A stretch of DNA of 64,000 nt from the NCBI RefSeq assembly GCF_025751575.1, contig NZ_JAOWLA010000007.1, positions 62,001 to 126,000 of the forward strand, written 5' to 3'. The translations under genes were made by a program, and so were the position numbers. Source of the stretch: Albidovulum sediminicola. GTDB taxonomy: Bacteria > Pseudomonadota > Alphaproteobacteria > Rhodobacterales > Rhodobacteraceae. Under the pieces are notes generated by a model. The model saw nothing but the letters and a program-made list of their open reading frames with translations, did not search any database and was not told the origin of the DNA. This document shows positions 7,936 to 17,417 of the stretch, in pieces; within the stretch, counting starts at the first letter, position 1, and each line of letters begins with the position of its first letter.

Positions 7936-9255
7936 ATGCGTGGACCAATCCTTGCCCTGATGCTTCTGGTCCCGTCCGGTGCGGGGGCCGGAGACCTGCC
8001 GCAACCTCTCACGGATCAGGACTACCCGCCCGCCATGATGGACGAGGTGCGGCTGGGACAGCTTCTGTTCTTCGACCCGGTGCTGTCGGGCAACCGCAAC
8101 ATCTCCTGCGCAAGCTGTCATCACCCGCGCTTCGCCACCGGCGACGGGCTGTCGCTGGGTCTGGGCGAGGGCGGCATCGGCCTGGGCCCGGACCGCAGGC
8201 CCGATCCCGCGAACCTTCCCGAACAGCGCATCCCGCGCAACGCCCCGCCGCTTTTCAACATGGGCGCGCGGCAGATGACGGCGCTCTTCGCGGACGGGCG
8301 GATCGAGGTCGACCCGTCGCGTCCGACCGGATTCCGCACGCCCCTTGAGGACGAGATGGTCGCGGGCTTCGCGAACCTTCTTTCGGCACAGACAATGTTT
8401 CCCGTGCTGTCGCCCGACGAAATGGCCGGGCACTATCAGGAAAACGACATCTCCAGGCTCGTCCGCCAGGGGCGCCTGACCGGCGACGGCGGCGCGTGGC
8501 ATGCGATCGCCGCCCGCGTGGCAGCGATCCCGGCCTACGGGGAGGCGTTCCGTGCGGTCTATCCGGAAATCGCCGCCGGGCGGCCGGTCCATTTCACCGA
8601 TATCTCCAACGCCATCGCAGCCTTCATGAGCTTCGAGTGGCGCGCCGACGACAGCCCCTTCGACCGCTTCCTGCGCGGCGGGACAGAACTGGAGCCTGCG
8701 GCGGCACGGGGGGCGGCGCTGTTCTTCGGCAAGGCGGGGTGCGGCGCGTGCCATTCCGGCCCGCTTCTGTCGGACATGGGCTTTCACGCGATGGGCCAGC
8801 CGCAGATCGGTCCAGGCAAGGCGGAGCGGTTCGAAAGCCATCAGAAGGACGTCGGCCGCATGCGGGTCACGGGCCGGGCAGGGGATGCCTATGCCTTCCG
8901 CACGCCGCCCCTGCGCAACGTGGCAGCGACCGGACCCTGGGGGCACACGGGCGCCTATTCCGACCTGCGCCGCTTCGTCGAGGCGCATCTGGACCCGAAA
9001 GCTGCGCTGGAAAGCTATCGACCGGAGGCGGTCCTGTCTCCGTTCGCGCCCGCCAAACCAGATTTCGCACCGCTGGAGGACCCGGCGGAGCGGGCGGCGA
9101 TTTCGGGATCGGTCCAGACGCCCGCCGTTGCCCTAAGTGCCGACGAGTTGGACGACCTGATGGCCTTTCTCGGCAGCCTGACCGACCCGCTGTCGATCGC
9201 GGGACGGTTGGGCATTCCTGATACCGTACCGAGCGGCCTGCCGGTCGAACGCTAG
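7936..9255 (+). CDS. diheme cytochrome c peroxidase / MauG-like protein
   Basis: 439 residues with a signal peptide (MRGPILALMLLVPSGAGA), so periplasmic. Two c-type heme motifs are present: CASCHH (residues 58-63) and CGACHS in the second half. The family context is clear: LGQLLFFDPVLSGN before heme 1, and FRTPPLRNVAATGPW in the C-terminal domain. Where classical bacterial cytochrome c peroxidases have PYMHDG with the axial methionine, this protein reads PWGHTG, so the methionine is absent. This resembles MauG-type enzymes that oxidise partner proteins more than simple peroxidases. It is convergent with a secreted FG-GAP/UnbV protein (4 bp between genes). The substrate is unknown. Confidence 0.8.
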   Translation: MRGPILALMLLVPSGAGAGDLPQPLTDQDYPPAMMDEVRLGQLLFFDPVLSGNRNISCASCHHPRFATGDGLSLGLGEGGIGLGPDRRPDPANLPEQRIPRNAPPLFNMGARQMTALFADGRIEVDPSRPTGFRTPLEDEMVAGFANLLSAQTMFPVLSPDEMAGHYQENDISRLVRQGRLTGDGGAWHAIAARVAAIPAYGEAFRAVYPEIAAGRPVHFTDISNAIAAFMSFEWRADDSPFDRFLRGGTELEPAAARGAALFFGKAGCGACHSGPLLSDMGFHAMGQPQIGPGKAERFESHQKDVGRMRVTGRAGDAYAFRTPPLRNVAATGPWGHTGAYSDLRRFVEAHLDPKAALESYRPEAVLSPFAPAKPDFAPLEDPAERAAISGSVQTPAVALSADELDDLMAFLGSLTDPLSIAGRLGIPDTVPSGLPVER

Positions 9256-9259
9256 GGCC

Positions 9260-10765
9260 TCAGTAATCGACGCGAACGGATTGACCCGCGTCGTAGGCGG
9301 TCCAGTCTGTTGCGGTTCCGTCTGGCCAGATCACCCGCAACTCTGCCGTGGACGCAGGGCCAAGGCCAAAGTGGACCGGCCCGGCCTGTCCGCCCGCGTG
9401 GCCCCCGCCGACCGTGACCTCCCGCGACTGGACGCGGTCGCCCGAGCGCAACTCGATCCAGGCGCCGATGGCGCGGGTGTTGGGGGCGGGCATGCGCGGC
9501 GCCACCGCGATCCAGTTGCCGGTGCCTTCCGTTCGGTTCTGGTAAAGCTCCATCGGAGCCCGGCGGTTCATCACGACCAGGTCAAGCCTGCCGTCGCCGT
9601 CGAAATCGGCAAGCGCCGCGCCCCGCGACCGCTCGGTCGTCGCCACGCCTGCGGCATCGGCCTTTTCGGCGAAGGTGCCATCGGGCTGCTGCATCAGCAG
9701 GTTGTTGGGATCGTGGATTGCGTTCGTGGGCATCTGGTCGACATTGCCCTTGGCGATGAACAGGTCGAGCCGACCGTCGTTGTCGACATCCCCGAACTCC
9801 GCATGCCACCCGGTGGAAGGGCGCCCGTCGTCCCCCAGGAACGGGCGCTGGGCATAGGTGCCGATCGCATAGGGCGCGGGCTCCAGCCGGTCGCCTCGGT
9901 TGATCTCCAGCAACTGGTCGCCCATTGAGGTCAGCATGACCTCGGGCAGACCGTCGCCGGTCAGGTCGCCGCTGGCGATCCCCATGCCCCAAAGCGACAC
10001 CTTGCGCCAGCCCTCGGCCTCGGTCCGCTCGGCCAGCGGATCGAGCCGCCACATCTGCTCGTAGCCGCCGCGGACGTAATAGTGTCGGTCATTGGAGATC
10101 CGAAGCTCCGGCGTGCCCCGGCGCTGCCAGTCGGAGATCAGCATCGACAGCGCACAGAAGCCGGGTGAAAGCGTGATTGGCGGACCATATCGGTCGCCCT
10201 CGGGCCGGTAGAGGGTATTGGTGTCGCAGGCCTCGAACGGGCCATCGGGGTTGGCGCGGTCAACGTAGTGGCCAAAGACAAGCGTGGGAAGCGCCCGACC
10301 GCTTTCCCAGGTGGCGGTAAAGGCGGTGGTCCATCGGTCGTCGGGGGCCAGGCCCCAGTCCGCCGTCGCATCGCGAAAGCCACAGGCCCCGTCGCCCCGC
10401 AAGAGCAGGTCCGGCCCGACCCGCAGCACCGCGAGGTCCAGGTGCCCGTCGCCGTCGATGTCGAGCGGATAGGCGCCGGTCGTACCCGTTATCTCCATCA
10501 AGCCGCCATCGGCGAAGGCGAAATCCGCTCCGGGCGCCGGGGTCTCGTTGACGAAAAGCCCCGCCGGGGTTTCGCCGCCCGCCGCGACGATATCGGGCCG
10601 CGCGTCACCGTTGCAGTCCAAGACCGCCACGCCGCCGCCGACGAAATGTTCCCAGTCGCCGGAATAAACCACCCGTTCCGGAAGCGTCGCAGAACGATCC
10701 ACGAAAACGGGGTCGGCGGCCACGGGGGCCGCCAGGACGGACAGAAGGAGGGGCCAGCGGCTCAT
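9260..10765 (-). CDS. secreted FG-GAP / ASPIC-UnbV repeat protein
   Basis: 501 residues with a signal peptide (MSRWPLLLSVLAAPVAA). It contains several FG-GAP/calcium-binding-type repeats (DCNGDARPDI, DIDGDGHLDLAV, GDLTGDGLPEV, GDVDNDGRLDLFI, DFDGDGRLDLVV), consistent with a beta-propeller. The C-terminus is an ASPIC/UnbV domain (GAWIELRSGDRVQ to LRVIWPDGTATDW). It starts at 10765, overlapping the stop of the upstream ROK regulator by four bases (ATGA), and is convergent with the MauG-like gene. The function is unknown; such proteins are extracytoplasmic and may bind ligands or serve as partners of heme enzymes. Start chosen because it gives a clean signal peptide. Confidence 0.78.
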   Translation of the reverse strand: MSRWPLLLSVLAAPVAADPVFVDRSATLPERVVYSGDWEHFVGGGVAVLDCNGDARPDIVAAGGETPAGLFVNETPAPGADFAFADGGLMEITGTTGAYPLDIDGDGHLDLAVLRVGPDLLLRGDGACGFRDATADWGLAPDDRWTTAFTATWESGRALPTLVFGHYVDRANPDGPFEACDTNTLYRPEGDRYGPPITLSPGFCALSMLISDWQRRGTPELRISNDRHYYVRGGYEQMWRLDPLAERTEAEGWRKVSLWGMGIASGDLTGDGLPEVMLTSMGDQLLEINRGDRLEPAPYAIGTYAQRPFLGDDGRPSTGWHAEFGDVDNDGRLDLFIAKGNVDQMPTNAIHDPNNLLMQQPDGTFAEKADAAGVATTERSRGAALADFDGDGRLDLVVMNRRAPMELYQNRTEGTGNWIAVAPRMPAPNTRAIGAWIELRSGDRVQSREVTVGGGHAGGQAGPVHFGLGPASTAELRVIWPDGTATDWTAYDAGQSVRVDY

Positions 10766-12060
10766 TGCGCGGCCATGTCGCGCGCAGGGCCCAGAAGGCC
10801 CTCGGTCACACTCGACAGGGCAAGCGCCGCGGCGCCATGCGCCCACAGCAGATCGCCCCAGGCGTGGACCTCGATCGGCGGGGTGGGGCGGCCGGTGTTC
10901 AGCACGAGCTTCTCCATCTCTGACAGCGTATCGGCGGCGTAAAGATAGTCGTAGCGCATCCGGTCCCCCGACAGGATGATCAGCGCCGGGTCGAAAAGGT
11001 TGACGACATTCGCGAGGCCCACCGCCAGGTAGCGCCCCGCCCGCCGGAAGATCGAACGCGCGGCGGCGTTGCCCGCCTTGGCGTGATCGTAAAGGCTTTC
11101 GATCAGCACATGCATCGGCTGGCCCGCCTTGTGCATCCAGTTGAGCGCGGTCGTCGCCTCGCGCGCGAGCGCGTAGTCGGCAACGTAGGCCTCAAGGCAG
11201 CCGCGCTGGCCGCAGCGGCAGAGCGCGCCGTCAAGCTGCACCTTGGTGTGGCCAAGCTCCATCCCGAGGCCCTGTGAACCGCGGTAAAGCCGGTGGTTGA
11301 TGACCATGCCCATGCCCACGCCATGTTCGATGGTGACGACCGCGAAATCCGCGATCTCCCGTCCCGCACCGTACCAGAGCTCCGCCAGCGCCACGAGGTT
11401 CGCGTCATTGTCCAGCATCACCGGAAGCCCGGCACGAACAGAGATCGCCTCGGCCAGCGGATAGTCTTGCTCGCGCAGGATCGGAGACCAGAAGATGCGA
11501 CCCCGGGCGCTGTCGACGAAGCCCGGGACGCCGACGCCGATGGCGGAGATGCAGGCCATCGCGACCCCCGCCTTGGCGACCACGCTCAGGATCAGGGCGT
11601 GGCAGGCGTCGATCAACGTTTCGGGTGCCTGAAGGCCGGGCTGGACCTGGACGGCCTCCGAGGCGACGACGGTGCCGGCGAAATCGACCACCACCGCGGT
11701 GTGGAAGGAATCCGAGAGCTTCACGCCCACGACGTGATGCGCATCGGCCCGGACGCCAAGCGCCACGGGGGGTCTTCCCCGCCCGCTGTCGCCCGGTTCG
11801 CGGGGGACGGCGACCTCCTCCAGATATCCGGCCTCGATCAGCTCCGATGTCAGCGTCGTGACCGAGGCGGGGCTGATCCCGAGCTCCTTCGCGACCTGGA
11901 CGCGCGGCATGAGCCCACCGGCCCGAACGCGTTCGAAGATCTGCTGGCGCAGCGGGCGCATCGATTCCGACAGCGGTGCGATCAGCGGCCCGCAGCCACG
12001 GCGCGCCATCCCTCCGGGATCGGTCCGACCCGCATCACCTTTTTCGGTGTCATCGGTCAT
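10762..12060 (-). CDS. xylR: ROK-family transcriptional repressor, XylR-like
   Basis: 432 residues. An N-terminal MarR-like winged helix (QVAKELGISPASVTTLTSELIEAGYL) is fused to a ROK sugar-kinase-like domain with the DNDANLVALAE motif and the zinc-binding CRCGQRGCLEAY motif. It is divergent from xylF, and the rest of the xylose operon follows xylF, so it is very probably the xylose repressor released by xylose. The ATG at 12060 is used because upstream codons add no domain; the frame stays open through the promoter region. Its stop overlaps the start of the FG-GAP gene by four bases, which is unusual for a xylose regulator. Confidence 0.85.
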   Translation of the reverse strand: MTDDTEKGDAGRTDPGGMARRGCGPLIAPLSESMRPLRQQIFERVRAGGLMPRVQVAKELGISPASVTTLTSELIEAGYLEEVAVPREPGDSGRGRPPVALGVRADAHHVVGVKLSDSFHTAVVVDFAGTVVASEAVQVQPGLQAPETLIDACHALILSVVAKAGVAMACISAIGVGVPGFVDSARGRIFWSPILREQDYPLAEAISVRAGLPVMLDNDANLVALAELWYGAGREIADFAVVTIEHGVGMGMVINHRLYRGSQGLGMELGHTKVQLDGALCRCGQRGCLEAYVADYALAREATTALNWMHKAGQPMHVLIESLYDHAKAGNAAARSIFRRAGRYLAVGLANVVNLFDPALIILSGDRMRYDYLYAADTLSEMEKLVLNTGRPTPPIEVHAWGDLLWAHGAAALALSSVTEGLLGPARDMAAQ

Positions 12061-12181
12061 TTGTTTTTGCCACCAAAGTAAAAGAGAGGATTCTTCGCTT
12101 ATCTCTCGCCGATCCACGCGGCCAGGTATGCTTATGCTGCCGTTTCTCGCCGGAATTCCAGTATTGCGTGATAATATTATT

Positions 12182-12209
12182 TTGACAACCGAATTAATTT
12201 GGCTAATCT
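12182..12209 (+). promoter_or_regulatory. xylF promoter with overlapping palindromic candidate XylR operator
   Basis: TTGACA (12182-12187) and TAATCT (12204-12209) are separated by 16 bp, a good sigma-70-like promoter 67 bp upstream of xylF. Between them lies the imperfect palindrome CCGAATTAATTTGG, ideally placed for repression by the divergent ROK protein. A perfect 10-bp palindrome ATAATATTAT lies just upstream at 12171-12180. Promoter and operator roles are inferred from position and pattern. Confidence 0.55.
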
Positions 12210-12275
12210 GTCTGCGTTCCGGCGAATCTGCCGGTATGGCTCTTGAGGATGGGCCAACACCCAGGGAGGATATCA

Positions 12276-13304
12276 ATGAAGAGAAGAACGCTTCTCGCCG
12301 CGGCGATGCTGGCGACCTGCATGACCTCGCCGGTCTTCGCGCAGGACATCACGGTCGGGGTCAGCTGGTCGAATTTCCAGGAAGAGCGCTGGAAGACGGA
12401 TGAGGCCGCAATCAAGGGCGCGCTGGAGGCGGCCGGTGCCTCCTATGTCTCGGCTGACGCGCAGGCCTCGGCGGCCAAGCAGCTCACGGATGTGGAGGCG
12501 CTGATCGCGCAGGGCGCGAACGCGCTGATTATCCTGGCGATGGACAAGGACGCGATCGGACCCGCCGTCGATATGGCCGCGGCCGAGGGTATCCCCGTCA
12601 TCGGCTATGACCGCCTGATCGAGGATCCGCGCGCCTTCTACCTGACCTTCGACAACAAGGGCGTCGGCCGCATCATCGCCGAAACCGTGTCGGGCGTCGC
12701 CGGTGACGGCAATTACGCGATCATCAAGGGTGATCCGGGCGATCCGAACGCGCAGTTCCTGCTGGAAGGCATGATGGAAGTGATCGGCGACAAGGTGAAA
12801 TCCGGCGCGATCAAGATCGTGGGCGAGGCGTTCTCGGACGGCTGGAAGCCCGAAAACGCCCAGAAGAACATGGAGCAGATCCTGACCGCCAACAACAACG
12901 CGGTGGACGCGGTTCTGGCGGAAAACGACGGCATGGCCGGCGGTGTGATCGCGGCGCTTTCGGCGCAGGGCATGACCATCCCGGTCGGCGGTCAGGACGG
13001 CGACCTTGCCGCGCTGAACCGTGTGGCGCGCGGCAGCCAGACTGTTTCGGTCTGGAAGGACAGCCGCCAGCTTGGCAAGGCGGCGGGCGAGATCGCCGTG
13101 GCGCTTGCGGGCGGCGCGGCCATGGACGCGGTCGAAGGCGCCGTGAAGTGGTCCGGCGGTGAGAAGGGCGTCGAGATGAGCGCGATCTTCCTCGCGCCGA
13201 CCCCTGTCACCAAGGATAACCTGAACGTCGTGATCGACGCTGGCCATATCTCGAAAGAGCAGGCCTGCGAGGGCGCGATGGCCGACGTGGCGGCCTGTCA
13301 GTAA
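12276..13304 (+). CDS. xylF: xylose ABC transporter substrate-binding protein
   Basis: 342 residues with a signal peptide ending PVFAQ; a periplasmic sugar-binding protein of the type I (ribose/xylose) fold. Typical XylF features are GVSWSNFQEERWKTDE near the mature N-terminus, VIGYDRLIEDP in the ligand cleft, and VLAENDGMAGGVIAAL in the second lobe. A strong Shine-Dalgarno (AGGGAGGAT) precedes the ATG. It is followed by permease, ATPase, xylulokinase and xylose isomerase genes. A stable hairpin after the stop codon probably keeps its transcript more abundant than those of the downstream genes. Confidence 0.9.
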   Translation: MKRRTLLAAAMLATCMTSPVFAQDITVGVSWSNFQEERWKTDEAAIKGALEAAGASYVSADAQASAAKQLTDVEALIAQGANALIILAMDKDAIGPAVDMAAAEGIPVIGYDRLIEDPRAFYLTFDNKGVGRIIAETVSGVAGDGNYAIIKGDPGDPNAQFLLEGMMEVIGDKVKSGAIKIVGEAFSDGWKPENAQKNMEQILTANNNAVDAVLAENDGMAGGVIAALSAQGMTIPVGGQDGDLAALNRVARGSQTVSVWKDSRQLGKAAGEIAVALAGGAAMDAVEGAVKWSGGEKGVEMSAIFLAPTPVTKDNLNVVIDAGHISKEQACEGAMADVAACQ

Positions 13305-13313
13305 GCCTTTTTC

Positions 13314-13340
13314 GGGGTGCCGGCCCGGTGCCGGCGCCCC
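13314..13340 (+). terminator. hairpin after xylF (attenuator or mRNA-stabilising stem)
   Basis: An 11-bp stem (13314-13324 pairing with 13330-13340, one G-U pair) with a 5-base loop, 10 bp after the xylF stop. No T-run follows, so complete termination is unlikely. Such stems after binding-protein genes commonly protect the upstream mRNA. Role inferred. Confidence 0.55.
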
Positions 13341-13437
13341 GGTCGCATCCGCCGGCCGCCGCAAGGACGCGGAGGGCCGCGCCCGTCCGACAACCTCGGC
13401 CTGCCGTAGCGGCGTCGCCCCTGAAGGAGCACGGACC

Positions 13438-14763
13438 GTGTCAGATTCTTCTTCGAAACCCATCACATCGACCGCCGGCCGCGAGGAGGGCGCCCTGACG
13501 CGCTTCCTGCGCGCGACCGAGATCGACACCCGCCTGCTGGGCATGGCGGGGGCTCTCCTGGCGATCTGGATCGGCTTTCACCTTTATGGTCACTTCGTGA
13601 ACGGCTACGGCGCCTTCCTCACGCCGCGGAACCTGTGGAACCTGTCGGTGCAGACCGCCTCCATCGGGATCATGGCCTGCGGCATGGTTCTGGTGATCGT
13701 CACCCGCAACATCGACCTCTCCGTCGGATCCATGCTGGGCTTCACCGCGACCATCATGGGGGTCGTGCAGGTCTACGGCCTGCCCAAGGTGCTTGGGCTG
13801 GGCCATCCGCTGATCTGGATCATCGCGGTGATCGCGGGCATGATCACTGGCGCGCTGATCGGCGCCTTCCACGGCTGGCTGATCGGCTACCGCAAGATAC
13901 CCGCCTTCATCGTCACGCTGGGCGGGCTTCTGGTCTGGCGCGGCGCGGCCTTCCTTGTGGCGCGCGGCGAGACGATTTCGCCCGTGGATTCGACCTTTGC
14001 CCTTCTGGGCGGCGGGCCCTACGGCGCCATCGGCGCCACGGGCAGTTGGATCGTCGGGCTCGCAGGTTGCGCGGGCGTGATCGGGCTGATCCTGAACGGA
14101 CGGCGCCAGCGCAAGAAGTTTGAATTCCCCCTGCGCCCGGTCTGGGCCGAGTATTTCCTGGCCGGCGCGGGCTGCGCGCTGATCCTGGGCGCGACGGTCC
14201 TGGTCAATTCCTATCCCTGGCCGAAAGGCATCGTGAAGCAATATGCCGACGCGAGCGGGATCGAGATTCCCGAGGGCGGGCTCTTCATCTCGCATGGTTT
14301 CGCCATTCCGGTGCTGATCCTTGTCGCGGTGGCCATGGTGATGACCTTCATCTCCACCCGCACGCGCTTTGGCCGCTATGTCTACGCCATGGGCGGGAAC
14401 CCCGACGCCGCCGAGCTTGCCGGGATCAACACCCGCTGGATGACGGTCAAGATCTTTGCGCTGATGGGAACGCTTGCGGGGTTGTCCGCGGTCGTGGCCT
14501 CCGCGCGCCTGAACTCGGCGACCAATGCGCTGGGCACGCTGGACGAGCTTTACGTGATCGCCGCGGCCGTCATCGGGGGCACCTCGCTTGCCGGGGGCAT
14601 CGGCACGATCTACGGCGCGATCCTTGGCGCCTTCGTCATGCAGTCGCTCCAGACGGGCATGGTTCTGATCGGCTTCGACGCGGCCGTCCAGCAGATCGTC
14701 GTCGGTTCGGTCCTTGTCGTCGCCGTCTACATCGACACCCTTTATCGCCGCCGCTCGAAGTGA
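13438..14763 (+). CDS. xylH: xylose ABC transporter permease
   Basis: 441 residues, mostly hydrophobic, of the branched (RbsC/XylH) permease family. The diagnostic cytoplasmic segment [21 protein letters not shown] is present, as is the C-terminal [19 protein letters not shown] loop that contacts the ATPase. It begins with GTG at 13438, preceded by GAAGGAGC. It is separated from xylF by 133 bp containing a hairpin, and by 8 bp from xylG. It forms the channel for xylose import. Confidence 0.88.
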   Translation: MSDSSSKPITSTAGREEGALTRFLRATEIDTRLLGMAGALLAIWIGFHLYGHFVNGYGAFLTPRNLWNLSVQTASIGIMACGMVLVIVTRNIDLSVGSMLGFTATIMGVVQVYGLPKVLGLGHPLIWIIAVIAGMITGALIGAFHGWLIGYRKIPAFIVTLGGLLVWRGAAFLVARGETISPVDSTFALLGGGPYGAIGATGSWIVGLAGCAGVIGLILNGRRQRKKFEFPLRPVWAEYFLAGAGCALILGATVLVNSYPWPKGIVKQYADASGIEIPEGGLFISHGFAIPVLILVAVAMVMTFISTRTRFGRYVYAMGGNPDAAELAGINTRWMTVKIFALMGTLAGLSAVVASARLNSATNALGTLDELYVIAAAVIGGTSLAGGIGTIYGAILGAFVMQSLQTGMVLIGFDAAVQQIVVGSVLVVAVYIDTLYRRRSK

Positions 14764-14771
14764 GGTCCGCC

Positions 14772-15539
14772 ATGACTGAGAACCGCAAGGAAGCCCCGCT
14801 TGTCGAACTTCGCGACATCTCGATCGCCTTTGGTGGCATCAAGGCCGTGGATCACGTCAGCGTCGATCTTTACCCCGGCGAGGTCGTGGGCCTGCTGGGC
14901 CATAACGGCGCGGGCAAGTCGACGCTGATCAAGTGCCTGTCGGGCGCCTACCAGAAGGACGCGGGCGAGATCTTCATCAACGGCGCGAAGGTGGAAATCG
15001 CCAACCCCCGCGACGCCCGGGCCTACAATATCGAGACGATCTATCAGACGCTGGCGCTGGCAGATAACCTCGACGCCGCCGCGAACCTGTTCCTGGGGCG
15101 TGAGTTGACCACCCCCTTCGGCACCGTGGACGACGTGCAGATGGAGGCGGAGACGCGCAAGATCATGGCGCGCCTCAACCCGAACTTCCGCAAGTTCAAG
15201 GACCCCGTCTCGGCCCTGTCGGGTGGCCAGCGGCAGTCGGTCGCCATCGCGCGGGCGGTCTATTTCAACGCCCGCATCCTGATCATGGACGAACCGACCG
15301 CGGCGCTTGGTCCGCAGGAAACCCAGATGGTCGCCGAGCTGATCCAGGAGTTGAAGCGCCAAGGCCTGGGGATCTTCCTGATCGACCACGACGTGCATGC
15401 GGTCAAGAAGCTTTGCGACCGCGCGGCGGTGATGAAGAACGGCCAGCTTGTGGGCGTGGTCAAGGTCGATGAGGTCAGCGAGGATGACATCCTGGCCATG
15501 ATCATCGCAGGCAAGAAACCCGAACACCTGGCCGCGTGA
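14772..15539 (+). CDS. xylG: xylose ABC transporter ATP-binding protein (single-domain XylG)
   Basis: 255 residues with Walker [10 protein letters not shown], signature [14 protein letters not shown], Walker [13 protein letters not shown] and a switch histidine ([10 protein letters not shown]). Enterobacterial XylG has two fused ATPase domains of about 500 residues. This protein has one, so the working complex would need a homodimer, as is common for the alphaproteobacterial form. Its TGA overlaps the xylB ATG by one base, implying coupled translation. Confidence 0.86.
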   Translation: MTENRKEAPLVELRDISIAFGGIKAVDHVSVDLYPGEVVGLLGHNGAGKSTLIKCLSGAYQKDAGEIFINGAKVEIANPRDARAYNIETIYQTLALADNLDAAANLFLGRELTTPFGTVDDVQMEAETRKIMARLNPNFRKFKDPVSALSGGQRQSVAIARAVYFNARILIMDEPTAALGPQETQMVAELIQELKRQGLGIFLIDHDVHAVKKLCDRAAVMKNGQLVGVVKVDEVSEDDILAMIIAGKKPEHLAA

Positions 15540-16981
15540 TGTATATCGGGCTCGATCTTGGAACCTCGGCGCTCAAGGCGCTTCTGATCAACGAGGATCA
15601 GCGGGTTCTCGCGGAGGCAAGCGCGCCGCTGGTGGTGACACGGCCGCAAGAAGGCTGGTCGGAGCAGGCGCCCGACAGCTGGATCGCCGCGGCCGAAACG
15701 GTGCTGGATGCGCTTGCCGCCCGGCAATCTCTGGCGGGCGTGAAGGCGATCGGGCTGTCGGGTCACATGCACGGCGCGACGCTGCTTGATCGCGCCGACC
15801 AGGTGCTGCGCCCCTGCATCCTTTGGAACGACACCAGGTCGCACGCCGAGGCGGCGGCGATGGACGCCGATCCGCTCTGGCGCGCCGTGACCGGAAACAT
15901 CGTCTTCCCCGGCTTCACCGCGCCGAAGCTGCACTGGGTGCGCAAGCACGAGCCCGCGATCTTCGGCAAGGTTGCCCATGTGCTGCTGCCCAAGGATTAC
16001 CTGCGGCTCTGGCTGACGGGCGACCATGTGGCGGAAATGTCGGACGCGGCCGGGACAAGCTGGCTCGACACCGGCAAGCGGGACTGGAGCGACCGGCTAC
16101 TGGCGCTGAGCCAGCTTGACCGGGGCGCGATGCCCCGGCTGGTCGAAGGGTCCGATGTTTCAGGCACCCTGCGCCCGGAACTGGCGCGCCGCTGGGGGCT
16201 TTCGTCCAGTGTTGCCGTCGCGGGCGGGGGCGGCGACAACGCGGCCTCTGCCATCGGGATGGGGGTGGTGCGCGCCGGCCAGGCCTTTGTCTCGCTCGGA
16301 ACCTCCGGCGTGCTCTTTGCCGCGAACGAAGGCTACCGGCCCGCGCCGGAAACTGCCGTTCACACCTTCTGCCACGCCCTGCCGGGCACATGGCACCAGA
16401 TGGGGGTGATCCTGTCGGCGACCGATGCGCTCAATTGGTTCGCGGGGATCGCGGGGGCAGGCGCGGCCGAGCTGACCGCCGCGCTCGGCGCGCTGCAAGC
16501 GCCGGGCCGAACGCTGTTCCTGCCCTACCTGGGCGGAGAGCGGACGCCCTTGAACAGCGCGCGCGTGCGCGGCGCGTTCCTAGGCCTGGAACATGCGACG
16601 GACCGCGCCGCCGCGACCCGCGCGGTGCTGGAGGGCGTGGCCTTCGCGCTGCGCGACTGCCGCGATGCGCTGGCCGCGACCGGCACCCGGATCGAGACCT
16701 GCGTGGCCGTGGGCGGCGGCAGCCGCTCCGACTACTGGCTGAAGGTCATAGCGACCGCGCTAGACCTGCCGCTGACGATCCCCGCCGCGGGCGATTTCGG
16801 CGCAGCCTTTGGTGCGGCGCGGCTTGGCATGATGGCCGCGACCGGCGACACCGGCATCGCGACCCCGCCCGCGACCGAACGCGTCGTCATGCCCGACGCC
16901 GCGCTTGTCCCGGCCTTCGCCGAGGCGCACGCCCGCTACCACGCGGCGCGCGATCTTCTGATGAGCGCGGCCCTCGTCTGA
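15539..16981 (+). CDS. xylB: xylulokinase
   Basis: 480-residue FGGY-family carbohydrate kinase. The N-terminal phosphate-binding motif YIGLDLGTSALKALL, the substrate region LSGHMHGATLLD, and the C-terminal ATP-site motifs (FVSLGTSGVLFAA and VAVGGGSRSDYWLKV) are present. It phosphorylates D-xylulose produced by XylA, feeding the pentose phosphate pathway. The start overlaps the xylG stop by one base (TGATG). An in-frame GTG one codon earlier is possible but less likely. Confidence 0.92.
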   Translation: MYIGLDLGTSALKALLINEDQRVLAEASAPLVVTRPQEGWSEQAPDSWIAAAETVLDALAARQSLAGVKAIGLSGHMHGATLLDRADQVLRPCILWNDTRSHAEAAAMDADPLWRAVTGNIVFPGFTAPKLHWVRKHEPAIFGKVAHVLLPKDYLRLWLTGDHVAEMSDAAGTSWLDTGKRDWSDRLLALSQLDRGAMPRLVEGSDVSGTLRPELARRWGLSSSVAVAGGGGDNAASAIGMGVVRAGQAFVSLGTSGVLFAANEGYRPAPETAVHTFCHALPGTWHQMGVILSATDALNWFAGIAGAGAAELTAALGALQAPGRTLFLPYLGGERTPLNSARVRGAFLGLEHATDRAAATRAVLEGVAFALRDCRDALAATGTRIETCVAVGGGSRSDYWLKVIATALDLPLTIPAAGDFGAAFGAARLGMMAATGDTGIATPPATERVVMPDAALVPAFAEAHARYHAARDLLMSAALV

Positions 16982-17000
16982 TCGAAGGAGGTTGCCAACC

Positions 17001-17417
17001 ATGCAGGCGATTCGTCACGACGATCATCCGCCCGAGGCCTGGCGCCCCGGGGTAACGACGCGAATGCAGGTGTCCGGGGTGACCGGCGCGCGGCATCTAT
17101 GCGTCTTCGAGCAATGGATCGAACCGGGCGCCGGCGCGCCGACGCACCGCCATCCGGTCGAGGAGATCTTGACGGTTCTCGACGGCGTGGCCGACCTGTG
17201 GCTGGGGACGACGCACCTGCGACTGGAACGTGGCCAGTCCGTGGTCGTCCCGGAAGGGGAGAGCCACGGGTTCACCAACGCCGGAACCGGCATGCTGCAC
17301 ATGAGTGCAATTCTGGCTTCACCCGTCTTCGAGGCGTTTTTCGACGACGGGCAGGCGGTGCGGCGCTGGAACGCCCCGGCCGCCGACACACAGGATCAAT
17401 CCAAGAGGATCACATGA
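17001..17417 (+). CDS. cupin-domain protein inside the xylose operon
   Basis: 138 residues with a single conserved beta-barrel cupin. Motif 1 reads [18 protein letters not shown], with metal-type ligands His, His and Glu, and motif 2 reads [13 protein letters not shown], with the last histidine. It has a strong Shine-Dalgarno (GAAGGAGG) and overlaps xylA by four bases (ATGA), so it is clearly part of the operon between xylB and xylA. It is not a usual member of xylose operons. It might act on a sugar (isomerase or epimerase-like) or sense one; no function can be assigned from sequence. Confidence 0.8.
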   Translation: MQAIRHDDHPPEAWRPGVTTRMQVSGVTGARHLCVFEQWIEPGAGAPTHRHPVEEILTVLDGVADLWLGTTHLRLERGQSVVVPEGESHGFTNAGTGMLHMSAILASPVFEAFFDDGQAVRRWNAPAADTQDQSKRIT

